Origin: Tyto alba
Lineage: Eukaryota > Chordata > Aves > Strigiformes > Tytonidae
Assembly (NCBI RefSeq): GCF_018691265.1
Contig: NW_024881313.1
Coordinates: 6,725,501-6,789,500 of the forward strand
Direction of reading: 5' to 3'
DNA: 64,000 bases
Part shown: positions 1 through 14,500 of the stretch, in pieces
How the letters are laid out: every line of letters starts with the position of its first letter
Numbering within the stretch: position 1 is the first letter of the stretch
Notes under the pieces: generated by a model
What the model was told of the DNA's origin: nothing
Databases searched by the model: none
The model's input: only the letters and a program-made list of their open reading frames with translations
Translations under genes and position numbers: made by a program

Positions 1-935
1 CTGATGAATGAAAAATGTGTATTAAAGAAGCAGAGGTCTTCTAACAGCATAAGGAAAACCTATTAAGACATCCTGTATTGTAGTCTACCCGGGAGTGGGT
101 AGTTCTAATGAATACACTCCAAACATCATACATGGCTGCAACATTCTGCAGGGAAAAATGTTATGTAGGAGTGAATCATCTCAAATTATAATAAGATAAA
201 TTGTTTTAATGCTGACATTTATAACTGACCTTACTGTTTTAAATCAAAGGGCACTTTTGCCAATGATGGCTTTGAACTGCAACACTTTCAAAACTCTGAA
301 GCTGAGAAGAATTATTTTTGTTGTGAGAATCTGGAACGCTTGTGCAAAAAGCGTATGGCCTCTAACCACTTGCTGTAAAGCTGCAGTGACTTTTCTGGAG
401 TGAGTGAAATGTCCTTGAATTGCCTTGAATACCTGACAGATTTGACAGGTGCAGAATCGTATAGCTATTTTAGCCACACTTCTCTCTAAGGAGGTCTTAC
501 CTGATTTCTATGAGGATTCTAGAAATTTCTAACTTAATTATTATGTCTTGATATCTTTTGTCAGTGTTTGATGCTTACAGTGCTGTATATAGGTGTGTAA
601 TATATTGCCTTTTGTATTTCTATAATTCTACTACTAAGACTAGATGTGTACACTTCTTAATATTCACCAAAGTCTGTGGAATAGCTGATCAGTCTATAGA
701 TGTCTGTCTTCACCTGAGAACCTGAGTTGAAATGAATGTGCCACACTTTCTCGTATTCTTCAGTTTGTGGTGTGACACTGTTCTGTGTTTTAGTAATGCA
801 GTGTTTCACCTTTTTCACAGTGAAGTGTTCTCTTAATTGTACATGAAAACTTACATTCCTAATGTAAAAACCACAAGGATGTCTTGTTTAGTGTTTAATA
901 ATTTGGGCAGTAAAATAAACTGTTGGGTTTTTTTT
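1..935 (+). other. AT-rich stretch, possibly the 3' UTR end of an upstream gene
   Basis: No coding exon is recognisable. The stretch is AT-rich, has no long frame, and carries an AATAAA hexamer at about 911-916 followed by T-rich and GT-rich sequence (about 920-950), the arrangement of a plus-strand polyadenylation site. In mammals the gene upstream of TOMM7 on the same strand is HYCC1 (FAM126A), so its long 3' UTR could end here. That is inference from synteny; the sequence alone could equally be intergenic. Confidence 0.22.
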
Positions 936-1382
936 GAAGTTGTACACTTTTGTAAATGCTTTGCATAGCAGAAAATTTCACCTCTTCTTTACAGGCTTTG
1001 TTGAAATACACATTAGATAGATAGCAGTATATTTGTTCGGTTTTCATTGTACGCATCTAGAAGTCACAGTAAGGTTGACTACTTTACTTAAAATGTGCTG
1101 GATACCTATTTTCCAGAGCATAGGCTCTGCCTTGTCAGGTAAGACACCATGTCTAAATCACTTGGCTGAGAAATACTGACTGACAGGTGAAAGGTGAGTT
1201 CAAGCAGATGAGTTGTAAACTGGTTGTTGGCAGGAGGAGATGACTGTCCTGTCAGTAATGTAGCACTACTTGGTGGTTTTGATGGTGTTAATATAACTGG
1301 TCTGATAAACGGCCGTTATCTGCAAGGTGTCTTTATTAGAACTTCTGTCCAGCAATCTTCACTGTGTTTCTGTGACCTGCTG

Positions 1383-1830
1383 TTGGCCATCTTTGGTGCA
1401 AGGGCACGTGTGGCTGGTTTGTGTTCTCCTGGTTCATGGAGACCCCCAGGGCTTTTTCTGCAAAGCTGCTTTCCAGCCGTCTGGCCCCTGTGTGTGCTGG
1501 TGCCTGGGGTGGTTTGTCCCTGGGGCAGGGCTTGGCATTGCCTTTTAAGTGTCCTGAGATTCACGTGTCTGCTCATGTCTCCTGCCTGTTGATGTCGTTG
1601 TGAATGGCAGCATCCCTCCAGGGTACCAGGCTTTCTGCCTGGTTTTGTGTTGTCTGCAAATGTGCTGAGGGTGAGCTCTGTCCCATCACCCTTCTTCATT
1701 AACGAAGATGTTAAATTGCCCTGGCCTGGGTATTGACCCCTGGTGTACACCAGTAAGGCCAGATCTCCAGCTGGGCTTTATGCCACTGGTCACAACCCTT
1801 TGAGCCTGAGGGCTGTTCTTGCTGGTACCA
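1383..1830 (-). mobile_element. CR1 LINE fragment, antisense orientation
   Basis: Read on the minus strand this matches the part of CR1 ORF2 downstream of the reverse-transcriptase core. The plus strand shows the well-known reverse complement: the 'ccccagggctttttctgcaa' type block near 1445, 'tttccagccg' near 1470, 'gcaaatgtgctgagggtg' near 1657, 'aagatgttaaattg' near 1705 and 'tgacccctggtgtacacc' near 1734. The corresponding segment of the CR1 copy at 31.5-31.8 kb is recognisably homologous in reverse complement. The copy is diverged and interrupted by stops and indels, so it is a dead fragment. Ends are approximate. Confidence 0.78.
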
Positions 1831-4800
1831 ACAGAGGCAAAGGTGGCAGTGAGTACCTCGGCCTTTTCCGTATCTCCTGTCAGCAAGTCCTCTGCCCCAC
1901 TCAGCTGTGGAGCCCCATTTTTCCCCAGTCTTCCTGTTGCTGATGGTATCTCTGCCAAATTTTTTTTTGTTTCCCTTCACCTCCCTTGCCAGATTCCACT
2001 TCATTTGGGCTTTGGCTTTCCTATCCCAACCTGTGCATACTTGGGTAGTGCATCTATAACCCTCCTAAGTCCCCTGCTCTTGCTTCCACCTCTTGTACGC
2101 TCTCTTTCATGTCTAAGTTTAATCAAGAGCTCCTTGTTCATGCGTCCAGGCCTCCTGCTGCCTCTGCTTGATTTTCTGTGTGTTGGGATGGACCTTTCTT
2201 GAGCCCAGAGGAGATGGTTCTTGAACATCAACCAGCTCTCCTGGGCCCTTCTTCTCTCTAGGATGGTCTCCCATGGGCATCTACTGAGCAGATTCTGTGA
2301 AGGAGACAAGTCCTGGTCTTCTGTAGGTCCAGGGTTGTGATCCTGTATTTTGTTCAAGGTTCTGTTCCTTTCCCCTTAGGAATGTAGTCTCTAATGCAAT
2401 GCTGTCAAGCAGCCTGGATGAATGGAGGAGCTGTAATAGATGGCAGCAGTGGGAGATCTCACTGTGCATTTTTTCACTTTTTTCAATTGTCAGTCTCTAA
2501 CCAGTTCTTTTGAATGGGCAAAACTATTTCCCTCCGTACAAATGGTTAAGAAAATATCAGATTCCTAGCATTTCACTTGAACAAGCCAGAAGTTTTCTTT
2601 TTCAGAAGGTACAAATTAGACTTGATGCTGTGATTGTCCTGTGAGTGTGTAAGATTTGCTATTTCAGTTACAGTGAGCGAAAGGCAGTGCTTAGAATGGG
2701 CTCTTACATGGATTCAGGTCAGAATTGTTAATGATTAGTGAAAGACAATGTGAATTTGAATACCTCCTCTCTTCCCAAAATGTGGTAGGGAGTACAAAAG
2801 AAAGTACTGGTACCCCAAAATACAGCCCTTAATGGAAGATGAGCGTACCTGAGAGCTTGTAGACAGTTTGCCATAGGAGGGATGTCTGAAGGCGATACAA
2901 GCAATTAGTAACCAGTTTACAGAAATTACATTTGTTTCTACAGACTTTACAGCTAGTAGCCTGCATTGAGCTTGTAATAATTTTTCATGTTTTATGTTAA
3001 TCTAGCTCTGTATTAAATATGACTGCAGAATTAGTGTTTTCTCCCAACCCACAGCTGCCAGGTAATAAATATATTTGCTAATTTAGGATTGTGGGGAGAA
3101 TGTCACCATAACTCCAGAAATCTTTATGAAACAAACCTTTACACTGCATGCTGCTCGCTTCGTTAACTTGATTCCTAAAACGAGGTTGTGTTTAATCATC
3201 TGTTACTCTAAACGTGCTGGGACAGTACTGAAATATAATGGTGCAGAAAGACTTGTGTAAGTTAGTCTGAGTCACGCTGTAGTTCTGACAAGCTGCCTCG
3301 TTGTTGTTCTCATCATTATTGCTGACTAATACTGGCAGTCCGCTATGTAGAGTTTCTTGGTCTGGGCTATGATGGTGGATTTTTTTCTAGTGGGAGAGGA
3401 TAGATTTCAGAGGAGGTGAGAAGAAATACCATCTTTTACCTCCACAACACGCAAGAAAGTAAATGGAGTGTCTGGTATTGGCACAAGAAGTCCTCAGTGT
3501 GGATATGATTTTTTTTCCGATGTTTCTGCAGTACAAATAGTGAACCAAAATAATGAACGAACATTCAGTGCTTTCTCTGAAAAGATACTCTGCTTGTGCA
3601 TGCAATTTGAATATCATTTTTGATTCCTATCAAAGCAGGAACAGAACAGTGATTCATTTAAAACATACACAGAAAAACATGTGTGTTATATACGTGTGCA
3701 TTCACATTTATACGTATATGCACATATATATGGTTTCCTCTTCAGCTAGTCAAGGTATGGATGTTGTAGAACTGTTGGGGAGAGTAATGGAGCTGGCAAA
3801 GACTTGGAGCAGCACTAGATGTCAATGATCTGTGATCTAAAAGAAAGGTAGCTGGGCATTAAAAAGCTGTACTGTCACTGGTGTATTTTCCTTGTGGCAT
3901 TATGTGCCAAGAGTAAATTGATTTGAATATAAATGATAAAGGATCTTGCACTTATTCCTTAAATATGTTTTTAAAAAAATACAGTATTTTTTCTTTTGTT
4001 GTTAAAATGCATTGTGGCTTCATTATTGTTAATAACCTGCAATTCAGACTCTGCTAATAATTCAGATTGAGGAATTGAATTGGGATAACGTTACATACAA
4101 TACCATTTTGAAATCAAGTGCAAGCCAACTGTCATACTGAATGTCAGCTTTCAGCAGACTGTCCTGCCCCTAAAATGCTGGTGTTTAGCAAATCTGCTGT
4201 AGTAAATCCCCAAATTGAAAGACTTCTGTAAGGTAACAGCACTGATATGCCCCAGAAGATTGTTTACTTGTTTGTTCATTGGGATTTATATTCCTCATTT
4301 CCGCCATTAAAGAAAACCAACCCAACTGCTGTTTAGCTGAGCCCTGGATTGACTGGAGAAAGGTACAGGCACTGTCAAACTGATTCAGCACATCCTGAGA
4401 GAGGGAGATTCCCTCTGACACCCAGAAAGTGTTCATCCCATCTCTCACTTCCTTCTCATCCTGGACAACCAGCTTAGCATCGCTGCCTCGTTACTGCTTC
4501 CTACTGAACTCAATCTGTACACCCCCCTTCTTGCTGCATAAAGCCGAAATAAGCTTTAGCACAACATCAGTCACTTCAGCACAGCTCCAAATGTCAGCAG
4601 CTGTCCTACTTTAACTAAAGGCCTTACGAGCAGGCAGATGTCTAGAAAGAATAGATCTGATTTAGTAGTTCTGCCGGCCAGGATACACGGATCAGCTTGA
4701 AATAATGAGGACAGGTGCTGGGAGATAAGATTCAAACTGTATCTGTTCGGATTATTTTGAGTATTCATGAAGTAGTTGCATTCCTAAATGTCTAAAGCAG

Positions 4801-5089
4801 GGAAGCAGGAAAGAACTGGAGCACAAATCTCTCTATAGCAGTCCTGTTTCTGCCATTCTTTCTTCAGAATCTCACTTAAAAGTGTGTAATAACTTTATCA
4901 GCTTTTGAATTTAAAGGTAGAAGTGAGGCTGTTAAAGCTTCCTGACAGCTGAATGATACCTCTTCAGCTCTAGCTGAATCCTCTGTCAAAAAATGAGACT
5001 TGGTTCTTAATTATTCAGCCTGGGAAGGAGCTTCTCCACTGCCTCGCATACTGCATCAAATTCATAACTCGAAGCTTCTCTGATGACCC
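1831..5089. other. Intergenic DNA, no gene seen
   Basis: Mostly AT-rich sequence without a credible exon. It contains a pyrimidine/purine-alternating patch of ACA/TATG type at about 3664-3732. The part from 1831 to about 2400 is richer in CT and might be a diverged continuation of the adjacent CR1 piece, but I cannot align it confidently. Confidence 0.5.
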
Positions 5090-5189
5090 ATGAGAACTCA
5101 CTTTTTCCTGCTACCAGCGTGGGGAGCCACGCTACCAAAAGCATTGCTCTTGTTTCAGGTGTTCAAGTCTGCCCCCCAGCTCAGTGAAG

Positions 5190-5430
5190 GGCCGGGGAGG
5201 GATTTTCGTCACGTCTTCAGTCTTTGCCCACACGAGATGTGTCTACAACGCCGCCGGCCTTGCGCCGAGGCGTTCACACGGCAGCCAGTCCTACGTGTGG
5301 CCGTAGGAGCGAGGCGGAGGCCAGCCCCAACTGGGGAGCTTTTCCAGTACTCGGCCTTTGCGTGGGCAGCCCCTCTGCGGTGTGGAATGGCAGGAGGCGG
5401 GATCCGCTCCCGAACGGCTGGCTGGAGGTG
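5190..5430. promoter_or_regulatory. Small CpG-dense patch of unknown function
   Basis: In an otherwise CpG-poor, AT-rich surrounding, this roughly 240-base patch holds many CpG dinucleotides (for example the runs around 5205-5215, 5247-5275 and 5298-5320). A 155-codon plus-strand frame (5090-5557) spans it, and an AATAAA hexamer lies just after that frame at about 5553. I recognise no protein family in the frame. Possible explanations are a short orphan CpG island, a promoter of a non-coding transcript, or a decayed GC-rich repeat. Confidence 0.3.
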
Positions 5431-5599
5431 CAGCTTCAGAAGTCTTGACTGGACACTGTTGCGTCCAAGCAGTGCTTCAGCTGCCGGTCTCCCAAAACAC
5501 TGCAGTCCAGCTTCTAAATGGATCAGTCCACTGCTTTGGCATCATTACCCAAAATAAAATGTGCTTGTGAACAAATAACTTGAAGAAATTATTAAGCAA

Positions 5600-8500
5600 T
5601 TAATTTCTCCAATATCCCACACTGTATGATCCATCTTTTTCATAAAGCCTGGCATGCATGATACATACTGCAGCATGATACGTGTGCTGTGTTCTTGATG
5701 GATGACAGAGGGTTTTTGTACCTTAGGAGCAGTAGTGGATAAAAAGCTTAGTGATGCTTGTGAACACGAAGAGTTTTGACGTGTTCTGGTAATGGTGAGA
5801 TGAGTAACTTCTTAAATATGCCAACTAAATTAGTTACTAGATAGATCCACTTAAAAGGTATTTGATGCCATAATTTAATTTCGAGCAGAAAAGCAGCACC
5901 TTGGAAGAATCTTTATTCGATTTTAAGATACTGAGCACCTTTAATCTGCCTTGACATTCAGTAACACATTCATAATCCCTGTAATTATTCCTTCCTACTC
6001 TAATAAGAGCAGGCACTGTACAGCACAAGTACTGAGGGATAGTTTTGTTTCGTGCTTGAAAGGAGGAACACATAGTATAAAGCACACTTTGTACTGAGCT
6101 GTGGGAAAAGAGGTGAATGGGAGGCTAAACCAGCTTTAAAAGCAGTTTAAAATGTCTAGTGTGCTTCCTCTCTGCCTGTCTCTGTAGGCAGTTTTGAATG
6201 AATGAAGAAGCTGCACAAAATGAGAGAAGCACAGAGCTGAGATCTTACTGGAGGGGTGAGAGCTTTTGAAGGAAACCTCTTCTCCCATGGCTCCCACCTG
6301 ACTGCAAGGGCAGGCGTCTTCCCATCAGGCAGGGCTTGTGCTACGGTGTTCTGCCCCTTCCCTCCCTCTGCCTAAAACTTCTGCCTCTATCTTCTTGGAG
6401 AAGAACCTGAGTGCTGGTACTGCCACAGTAACAAATACAGAAAATTAATGCCGAAACAACCTCACATAGGACTAGAAGAGCATTTGCGGGCAGTACTGGT
6501 GGCTGCGCTCTGCTACGTAGGTTTAAGAACTGACGATTTTCCTGTCGTGCTTTGGTGTCAAGAGCTGTGTGACTGGTACCTGAAGCCAAAATGTCAGGAA
6601 CTCCTGGCCTGTTGAAAAGGAGGAGAGACACAATGAGTGGATGTGAAGAATTTTTTTTGCATTCTTAAAGGAGGTGGCCACTAGGCTGGCTATCAAGTTG
6701 CCCCTTAAACTAGAGGAGACAATGGAATTAAGACATGGTGAATGTACTAACCATCAGCTGGATATCTGAGGGAGTTTATGGAAGAGACAATGCAAAGGCT
6801 ACAGCTTTTGGTCAGCTCTGACCTTACAAGGTGTGAAGGAGGCATCAATACAGATGGAGGGTTGGAAGTTGGATATCTCAAGGTTTGCAGATATCAACCA
6901 AAGAGGAGGAGGGGGAGCCTGTAGTTCACAAGGTGCATGGGAACTGCAAGTCTGGTGTGATGGAGGAATAAAGCTGTCCACGTGGCGTGACATGGCATAG
7001 ATGATCTGTCCACTCAGAGCAAGAATGAGGTGCAGATCTGATTCAACACGAGATCCTGATAAAAAAAGTTGTCAATTGTCTCACTGATTTAGCCAGTGTG
7101 ATGTGACTTGGAAGGTTTTTTTTTTAAATGCAAGGAGTTTGCATAATAGCACTGAGACCACTCATGCAGCAGTATGCAGAAATGTTTACCATAGAAATAA
7201 TAAACTGGAATAGCTTTTGTAAGTGGAGTATGAGCATGGAGAGATCCAGGGGACTGAGAAAAGGCACAGATAAAGATGAGGTTGGTGGACTAGTGCAGCA
7301 CACAAATAATGTGGCAGATTAAAAAAAAAATAGTAAATTACTATATGGTATTTGAGCTAAAATCTCTTGGGAAGAGTTGTAAAAACATTTTAGTGGAATA
7401 GTGTTACAGGTCTGCTAAAATCCTTTGGGGAGACATTTATAGTATTTCCAGAGGAATGTTAACAGAAACTGTCATTAGAAGAGACTTAAATTTTCTTGCT
7501 ATAGATTGGAGGACAAATTCTATCAATAATTGCAGGTTTGTATTGCTTCTGGAAGTTATAACTGACACGCTTGTCCAACAAACTGTTCCTGAACCAGGGT
7601 GTGCTGCTTCAGGCTTTGAGCATCTTTATGTTGCACGCTTCTGGGCAGTGGATTCCTGAAACTGGGAAAAGAAGTAAATCAGCTCGAGGTGGGAACTCCT
7701 GGTGCATAAACCACTTTGTTCAGCTGGGGCTGTGGTACTTCTACACAAGACTTCATTGTACCACTGTGCAAGACTTACAGTGAAATAAGCGAGAGTTATA
7801 CAAAATGACATTGTTGTTACTGTTTTAGGCAAACAATCAAAAATGAAAGAACTTTACTTCTTGAAAAAAACAACCACCTTTTTCTTGAATGAGGGTGAAC
7901 TTTGAGAAATTAAGATGACTGGACAGTGAAGTTTACTGGCCTGAGAGAAAGCAAAAAAAAAAAAACAAACCCAAAGCTCAAAGAAACTTTAGTCAAAGAA
8001 CAGAGTCTCTAGCATTTGTACCTTAAGAAGGGGAGAAATCTTGTGTGGAAAGTGGTTGTTGAGATATAATTCCCTTTAAAAAGTGTATGTGAGCACCTGT
8101 AAGGAACAGAATGAAGGTGGATCAGAAGAAAGCATACAGTGTAGTGGGATTGGAAAGTCTTTGTGATGGACTGAATTACCAGAAAACAAAACTGAGTTTA
8201 ACTTTTGCAAAGAAAATTAAAATATAAGTACAGATACCTTAACTATAAAAATAGAACAAGGGAAAAAGCACAAAGAGGGAGGAGCAGGAATGGGGGTTGA
8301 GACCATCGAGTGTAAGAAAATGTTTTAAAGATTGACGTTGCCACCCCATGGCCAGTCGGTACAAGGACAGTGATGCACATCTGAAGGCTAAAGCGGAACG
8401 TACGGTAAGGTTACGTTCCTACAGTGTCACAACTGCTTCTCGGGATTGACAATGAAATGTTGGGCGTTCTGGCTAGCGCACGGCCTGAGCTGTTCGCCAT

Positions 8501-11500
8501 CCCCACCCAGGACACCCCCGCAGGTTCAGTTACATCCCACCCTCCACGGTCGGAATAGAGTGGGCTCCTTATGCCAAGAAGAACAACCCAGTGACTCGTG
8601 AGGTCAGCGGCCTTTAAGCCGCTAAAGGTTTCCTTTAAGCTTTTAGTTATCACAGCAAACTACATTTTCTTGAGGCCTCAAGCAAATGTAATAGAAGCCT
8701 CCGTGTGGTTTGTTGTGCTGTGCTCTATGGAAATATGTGCATGAAACTTTGTCTTTGTAGCTTTCATTACCTGGGCAGATGATGTGAAGCACATCAGGGT
8801 TGCAGTCCTGATGTCACTGTGGGTCCTTCTAGCAGTCAGAAGGTTCCAGAGTGATCTGACTTGACTGCATTTGCTTAAATCTCTCAATATGTACTCAGTG
8901 GTCAAGTTATTATCTAGTGTAAACTCCCCTAGACTAGCTGGTCACCTCTTCTAACCTCTACAGTATTCTGACAGACAAATCAAAATGTCAAGTCAAATAA
9001 AACACCGGGCACCTATGACATCAGGCTGTCATACGGAAAACAGAAGAAAGTCAAAAAGGAGGTTCAGGGTACTCAGCCAACCATTCTCCTATGGACTAAT
9101 ATACAGTAAATGCTCTTAGAAGCAGCATGACAGAAAATACTGACTCTCATTCAACAGCAAACATGGAGTACCTGTACCACTTTTCACCTATCACTGTACC
9201 TCTTAGGCGTGCATGCGACTGCCATCAGCTGAACTCATCCAAATTCCTATTTCTCGGGAAAATTTTCTTTTTCTGTACGGTTATATAGAAGTTGACTGAA
9301 TTATCTGAAAAAACTACATGGAACTATATGAGAATGTATGATAAAAGAGAAATGCTGGTTAGCTACTTAATAAAACTGATAAATGCTAACTTTTTATAAG
9401 CAACTGCATTGTATAGATGAAATGAGAGTTTTGCTGTCATAGTTGAGCTGTGCTAATTACAGCAATTATAATGCTTGTGGAGAAGGAAATTTGCAAAAAG
9501 TATATTAAGTGTTCAGCACTCAGCTGCCTGTCAGCTGAAATGAAGGCAAGTTAATTGAACGTAACAGTCTGTCCTCTTTCTGTTGTAAATTAGTGGTTAA
9601 TTATAATGTGTAGTTACACGGCCATATGTCACTTGCTCTGGCATAACAGTATCGTGTCACATTATTGATCACTGCACTGGTGGAGCTGAAAGCTGCTTTA
9701 CTCCTGAACTAAATGCCTTACAGAAGTCTGATTGGTTTCAGCATTGCATAAAACTAATCTTCATTCAAAATATAGGGATTAAAATTAGGCCAAACATCCT
9801 GCCAGAATCTACCATACCTTTAGTGTGTCGTATTAGTGTGTGAATTTTTTTTTTAATTATAGTTATTTATTGCAAATAGATTTAAACACAAAAGAAAATA
9901 GATGAAGAGGCAGAATTATCCCCTAAGAGCACGCACGTAATTACTGAGAAAAGAGCTGTTGCCAAGTGCAATTTTTCTGTAGACTTCTTGAAGCTAAGTA
10001 GAGCTGTCCCAAACTAATGCAATGTCTCTAGGTATCTGGAAATTGGCCACTTTTAATCTATCGCAGCTTTGGTTGCCCACTAAAAAATGCAGTGTTGTCT
10101 AAAGGACTGCTTTTCTCAAATGTTTGTTTTGTATTTGATAATACACTTGTACCTGGTTTAAAATACTGCTTAGAAGCTAAGCATGCTTTTTGAATTAGTG
10201 TCCCATAGAAATAATTTCTCTGCTTCACCTCTCCTGATGGATTTGCAACCCGAGGACTGGTCTGTGCAGGTGCAGATACCACAAATGAGTGTGGGAATGA
10301 AGACAAAGCCTTAAACCTCAGAGGCTGGTTGTTTGGTGCAATAGAGCCCAGGGCCACAACCTGCAGCCACTGGCATCTGGAGATAATGGCATAATTACTG
10401 GAATATTTTAAAAGCACAATGAGTAATATACACTGGAATATATTGCCAGACAGTCCTCTAACTTTCCCCCATGTAAACACTTTTCATCTGTGAGGATAAA
10501 CCAGAATATAATAGTATGCATTTGGCATGAAGGGCAATACAGCGTGGTAGAGAAGCAGGCTTAATGAAGCTAGCCAGGCTAATTGTGAAAGGGAGGCACT
10601 TTCCAACACAGAACAATTGTATATTCCATTCTGCTTCAGATAGCTCAATATCAGACACTGTAAAAAAAAAAAAAAAAAAGTGAGGCTTTGTAGTATGAGG
10701 AAAACCATTATTAGTCCAGTTTATTAGACTGTGCATAACATAGCCAGTGTGTTTTTTGAAGATGAGTAATTTTTATTCACTATTAAATAAGTAAAACTTG
10801 ATGAGTAACAGGAAGTATTTTGTTGAAAGGGGGAATCAAGACTTTACAACATCTGGTTGCTTGAGGTGAGAAAGCATCCAGATACCTTCAACTAGAGGAG
10901 AAAGCATGCCACTTAAACATTCATTTATCCACCTGTGGCTGGAAAACAGGGAGTTACATACCTGTCTAAATGTTTGAACTAGCTTACACTAAGGATTTAA
11001 AAGCATGGATTGAAAATTAGAGAATAATTAATGTTTTGTACATTTAGACCAGAGTCCTTGAGGCTGCATTTTTCTCATGATAGCTGCAGCCAAAAGGTTT
11101 GCTCCAAAAGGACAGCACAGCATTGATCAGATTTCAGTAGATCAGAATCTCACTGAAGATGTTGTACTACGTGCAACATAAAGCAGGAAAAACACATTTC
11201 ATTAACTTCGCCACATCAGCACAGCACAGTTCAGACACAGTATTGCTTTATTCTGGCATTGTTTACACCACTTACTGGGCGGCTATGCTATGTTTTCACA
11301 ATATTTTCAGTTACCTGAAGTGAATGTGGATGTTCTGTTTTCTGACAGTAAACGTCTTGACTTCTGAATTCAGTAAGTGGTGGTATTGATGCCTGTGAGA
11401 GCAGAATGTTGTCCTTCATCTTAGCTTGACTGTTTTTATTGCACCTACCTCACCCATTCTTCTTTGGGTATGTAGTTTCATAAATAAGCATCTATTGCAT

Positions 11501-14500
11501 GCAGATTATTACTTGAAAGTCAATGGCTTTCAAATTTGTTTTGTTTTTTTTTTGTTTTTTTTCAGGCCAGCATTGAGATTCTTCATGCAATCAGAGTTTA
11601 CAACATGCAAGTTCTGAGCTTTCTGTAGTGGCTTGCTGTGCTTGGTCCTATGTTTTTTGTGCAGTGGCTCTGGTTTTGGAGCATCTCTGGAGCTCACCTT
11701 TCAGTCATATGGTAGCAGTTCAAAAAGTATAGCACTCACATATGCCCTCTGAGGCCTAAAAGCCCTCTCTAATTTGGCTGCTGTTGGCCTTGTGTTGCTC
11801 CCCCTCATCTTGGCCCTCATAGGAAGCCACGAGCAGAAAAGCAGGGGCCTGACAGGTATTGTTCTGGGGCCCTCTGGTCCAAAAAGCCAAGATAAATGTA
11901 ATTTCTGAGAGGTATTTTCATTTCTGAAAGTACAGAAATCTATCCAAGAGCTGGTATCTACTCAAACACCAGATTGTTCGGGGCAGCATGCCCAGAAATG
12001 TTCGTATTTGAGCTGAAAATGTAAGTGTTCATACATCCCACTTCCTGTTTGTCTTTGTGTTGTTATGGTATCAGCCTGCTTTGTCAGGTGGAAACAAAAT
12101 TACCATTCTGCCTATTCCATTTTACTCAGATGGTATTTTGCAATGTATGTATCTTCCACAGGATTACACAGGCGTAAGATCTTCCTGACAGCTTTTCTTG
12201 GGTTAGCGGTGGCTGCCTCCATCTAGTTGTTTGTTGATTTACTTGGAAGCTGCAGTGACAGAGAACAAAGAAATAAGGAGTCCTTTTGCAAAAGGAACAA
12301 CTACTATTTACGATTCCTGTAACAGAGAGAAATGGAAAATCCCAAGTGAAGAGCTTAAAAAAAACAAGCAAGACACAACAGTGCTAATACCACTGAGACC
12401 TTACACAGACATCACAGTGTTATGTCTTGAGGTAAAAGGAATTTATTTCTTTTTGTCTCATGATGGACTTCATCCTTTCAGATAATATAGAGTCTTCTAG
12501 CAGTGTTTGTCAAACTTTTCACTTTTCCTCTGTGTTAGCAGAAACTTAGTTGCCCTGAGGCAAGTGAGAACAAACCAGTTTCTGACTGTAGTGCAAACAT
12601 GGCTCTGGAGGAAAGGAACCAATCCCACTAATTAAAGGTATTTTATAGTTACAGCATCAAGACATTGGTTCCATAATTGCAGTTTCTTCTCACTGGCCTG
12701 TCCAGGAAAAAAGGTATTGTTGCTGATCAGTGCTGTGTTTTTCTAACATCTTGTATTTCACTCGCTAGACCTTACCGTGACCTTGCAACCTGAGAAGCAC
12801 TCGCCATCTATACAGGGCTGGGTGGGAGCATGAACTTCTCTTACACTGAAATGCCAGCATTTTGAAATGCTCTGCTCCCAAATGAGACTTTTACAAGGAA
12901 AAAAAATGTCAGGAACACCAGTATGTGTCTTCTCCATTGACAGTCTATGTGTTCTATATAAAAGGAAATAATCTCCTATTCCATCTCCTGGCCACTCTTG
13001 CCAGCTCCCAAAGATGTCTGTGCTTGCAGCTGAATTCTGGCCCTCATGGTCAAAGATCTGCCCATGACTTTTTTTTTGTATCACCGTTTCACATAAACTT
13101 TGCAAGACGATTGTCAGGGGTGCCAATCTTTCCGTTAGCTTCCCTCAGATTTCTCCCTTGCAGTTAGTTAACCAAAACTACATTTAACGTGTACCTATCA
13201 GCAGATGATAGAGTATGCCTTCCTTCTGCAGCTAGAGTAACACCCCAAACCTTTTCCTCAGTGTGTGCCTCATATTCTTGGAGATTTGATAGCTCGAACT
13301 TCATTTGTAGGTGATGCCTGGGCTGGCCTCTTTGCATCATCCTTCTGCATGCAGGTTCATGGGGCTTTTCAGGATGGTGATAGTGTTTGTTCAATAAGCT
13401 TGTTTATTTGCTAATGAAAACACTTCTGTGATGGCTTCAAAACAGAGCTGTTAGATGGATGATGGCTTCTTTACATTTTGGCTGTGGCTTGTGCACCTCT
13501 GCCAGCTCCTGGTTATTGCCTTGCTGCCTACTATGGATGCTGCAATCTTGCACAGAACTACTGCGCGCATGTGGCATGGCTGAATTACTGTCAGTACCTG
13601 GCACTTGGCTGCTTTCACAGGTTGATTAAACTTCAGCAGTGTAATTTTGGGGCTTCTCTAATTTAGTAATGCCTGAATTAAGATTCTTTGTCCTTGGAGA
13701 CTATCTAGAAAGTGGATTATTCTTTGTGCTGGGCTGCTATGATCTGTCTTGCCTGGCAAGTCAAAAGTTGTTGTGGCTGGCTGTGGGGGATCAGACATAA
13801 CATGGGAGAAAGAGGGGATCAGTTACACAGGTAGCACCAACAAGGTAAAACTCTCCTTTAACTCCATGTACTGAAGAGATATAACTGCTGCAGTGGAACT
13901 CTCCTTTCATTTTTCCCCATATTCAGGACATTTTAAACAGTTTTCATATACACCTTACATAATTGCTTTATCAACACTTTTTCTGTTTATACGTTAATTT
14001 TATGTTTATAGCTTACAAGTTGTCAAAAAAACTTCAAGACTGTAGAGTGGATTTATCTGTGGTTTTAATATAAAGGGAACCTTATTATGTAAAGTTTTGG
14101 GTTTTACTATAGAATAAAAGGTAAAAAAAGCCACCTGTAAGCTGGGAAGATGGACTTAGATTTACCTGGGGGGCAGATGGATGTTGTCCTTCCCATGAAC
14201 CCACACCGTTGCTCTCTTGCTGGAGAATGCACTAGCTCTTCCAGTGTATTGTACTTCTGCACTGAGAATGAAGAACACGTTAGCAGTGTTGCAAGAGACT
14301 GAGAATTAAACAAGAGAGCTAAAGCCTTCTCACACTGAAATACAGCAAATATAAAAAACTCTAGAAGACGTTGGTGCTACACTGGAATGAAGGTTTAATT
14401 TTAGACTCAAAATATGGTATATTATTTGTTTCCTTCCCAAAATCATAGCATTTCCCCTGGGAGTATGAATTTTATTTATTTATTTATTTATAATTTGTAG

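Noticed and set aside
6672..6700. CTCF-like site around TGGCCACTAGGCTGGC
   Set aside because: Matches the first 11 positions of the CTCF consensus but then needs a one-base gap to reach the GGC; too weak to list.
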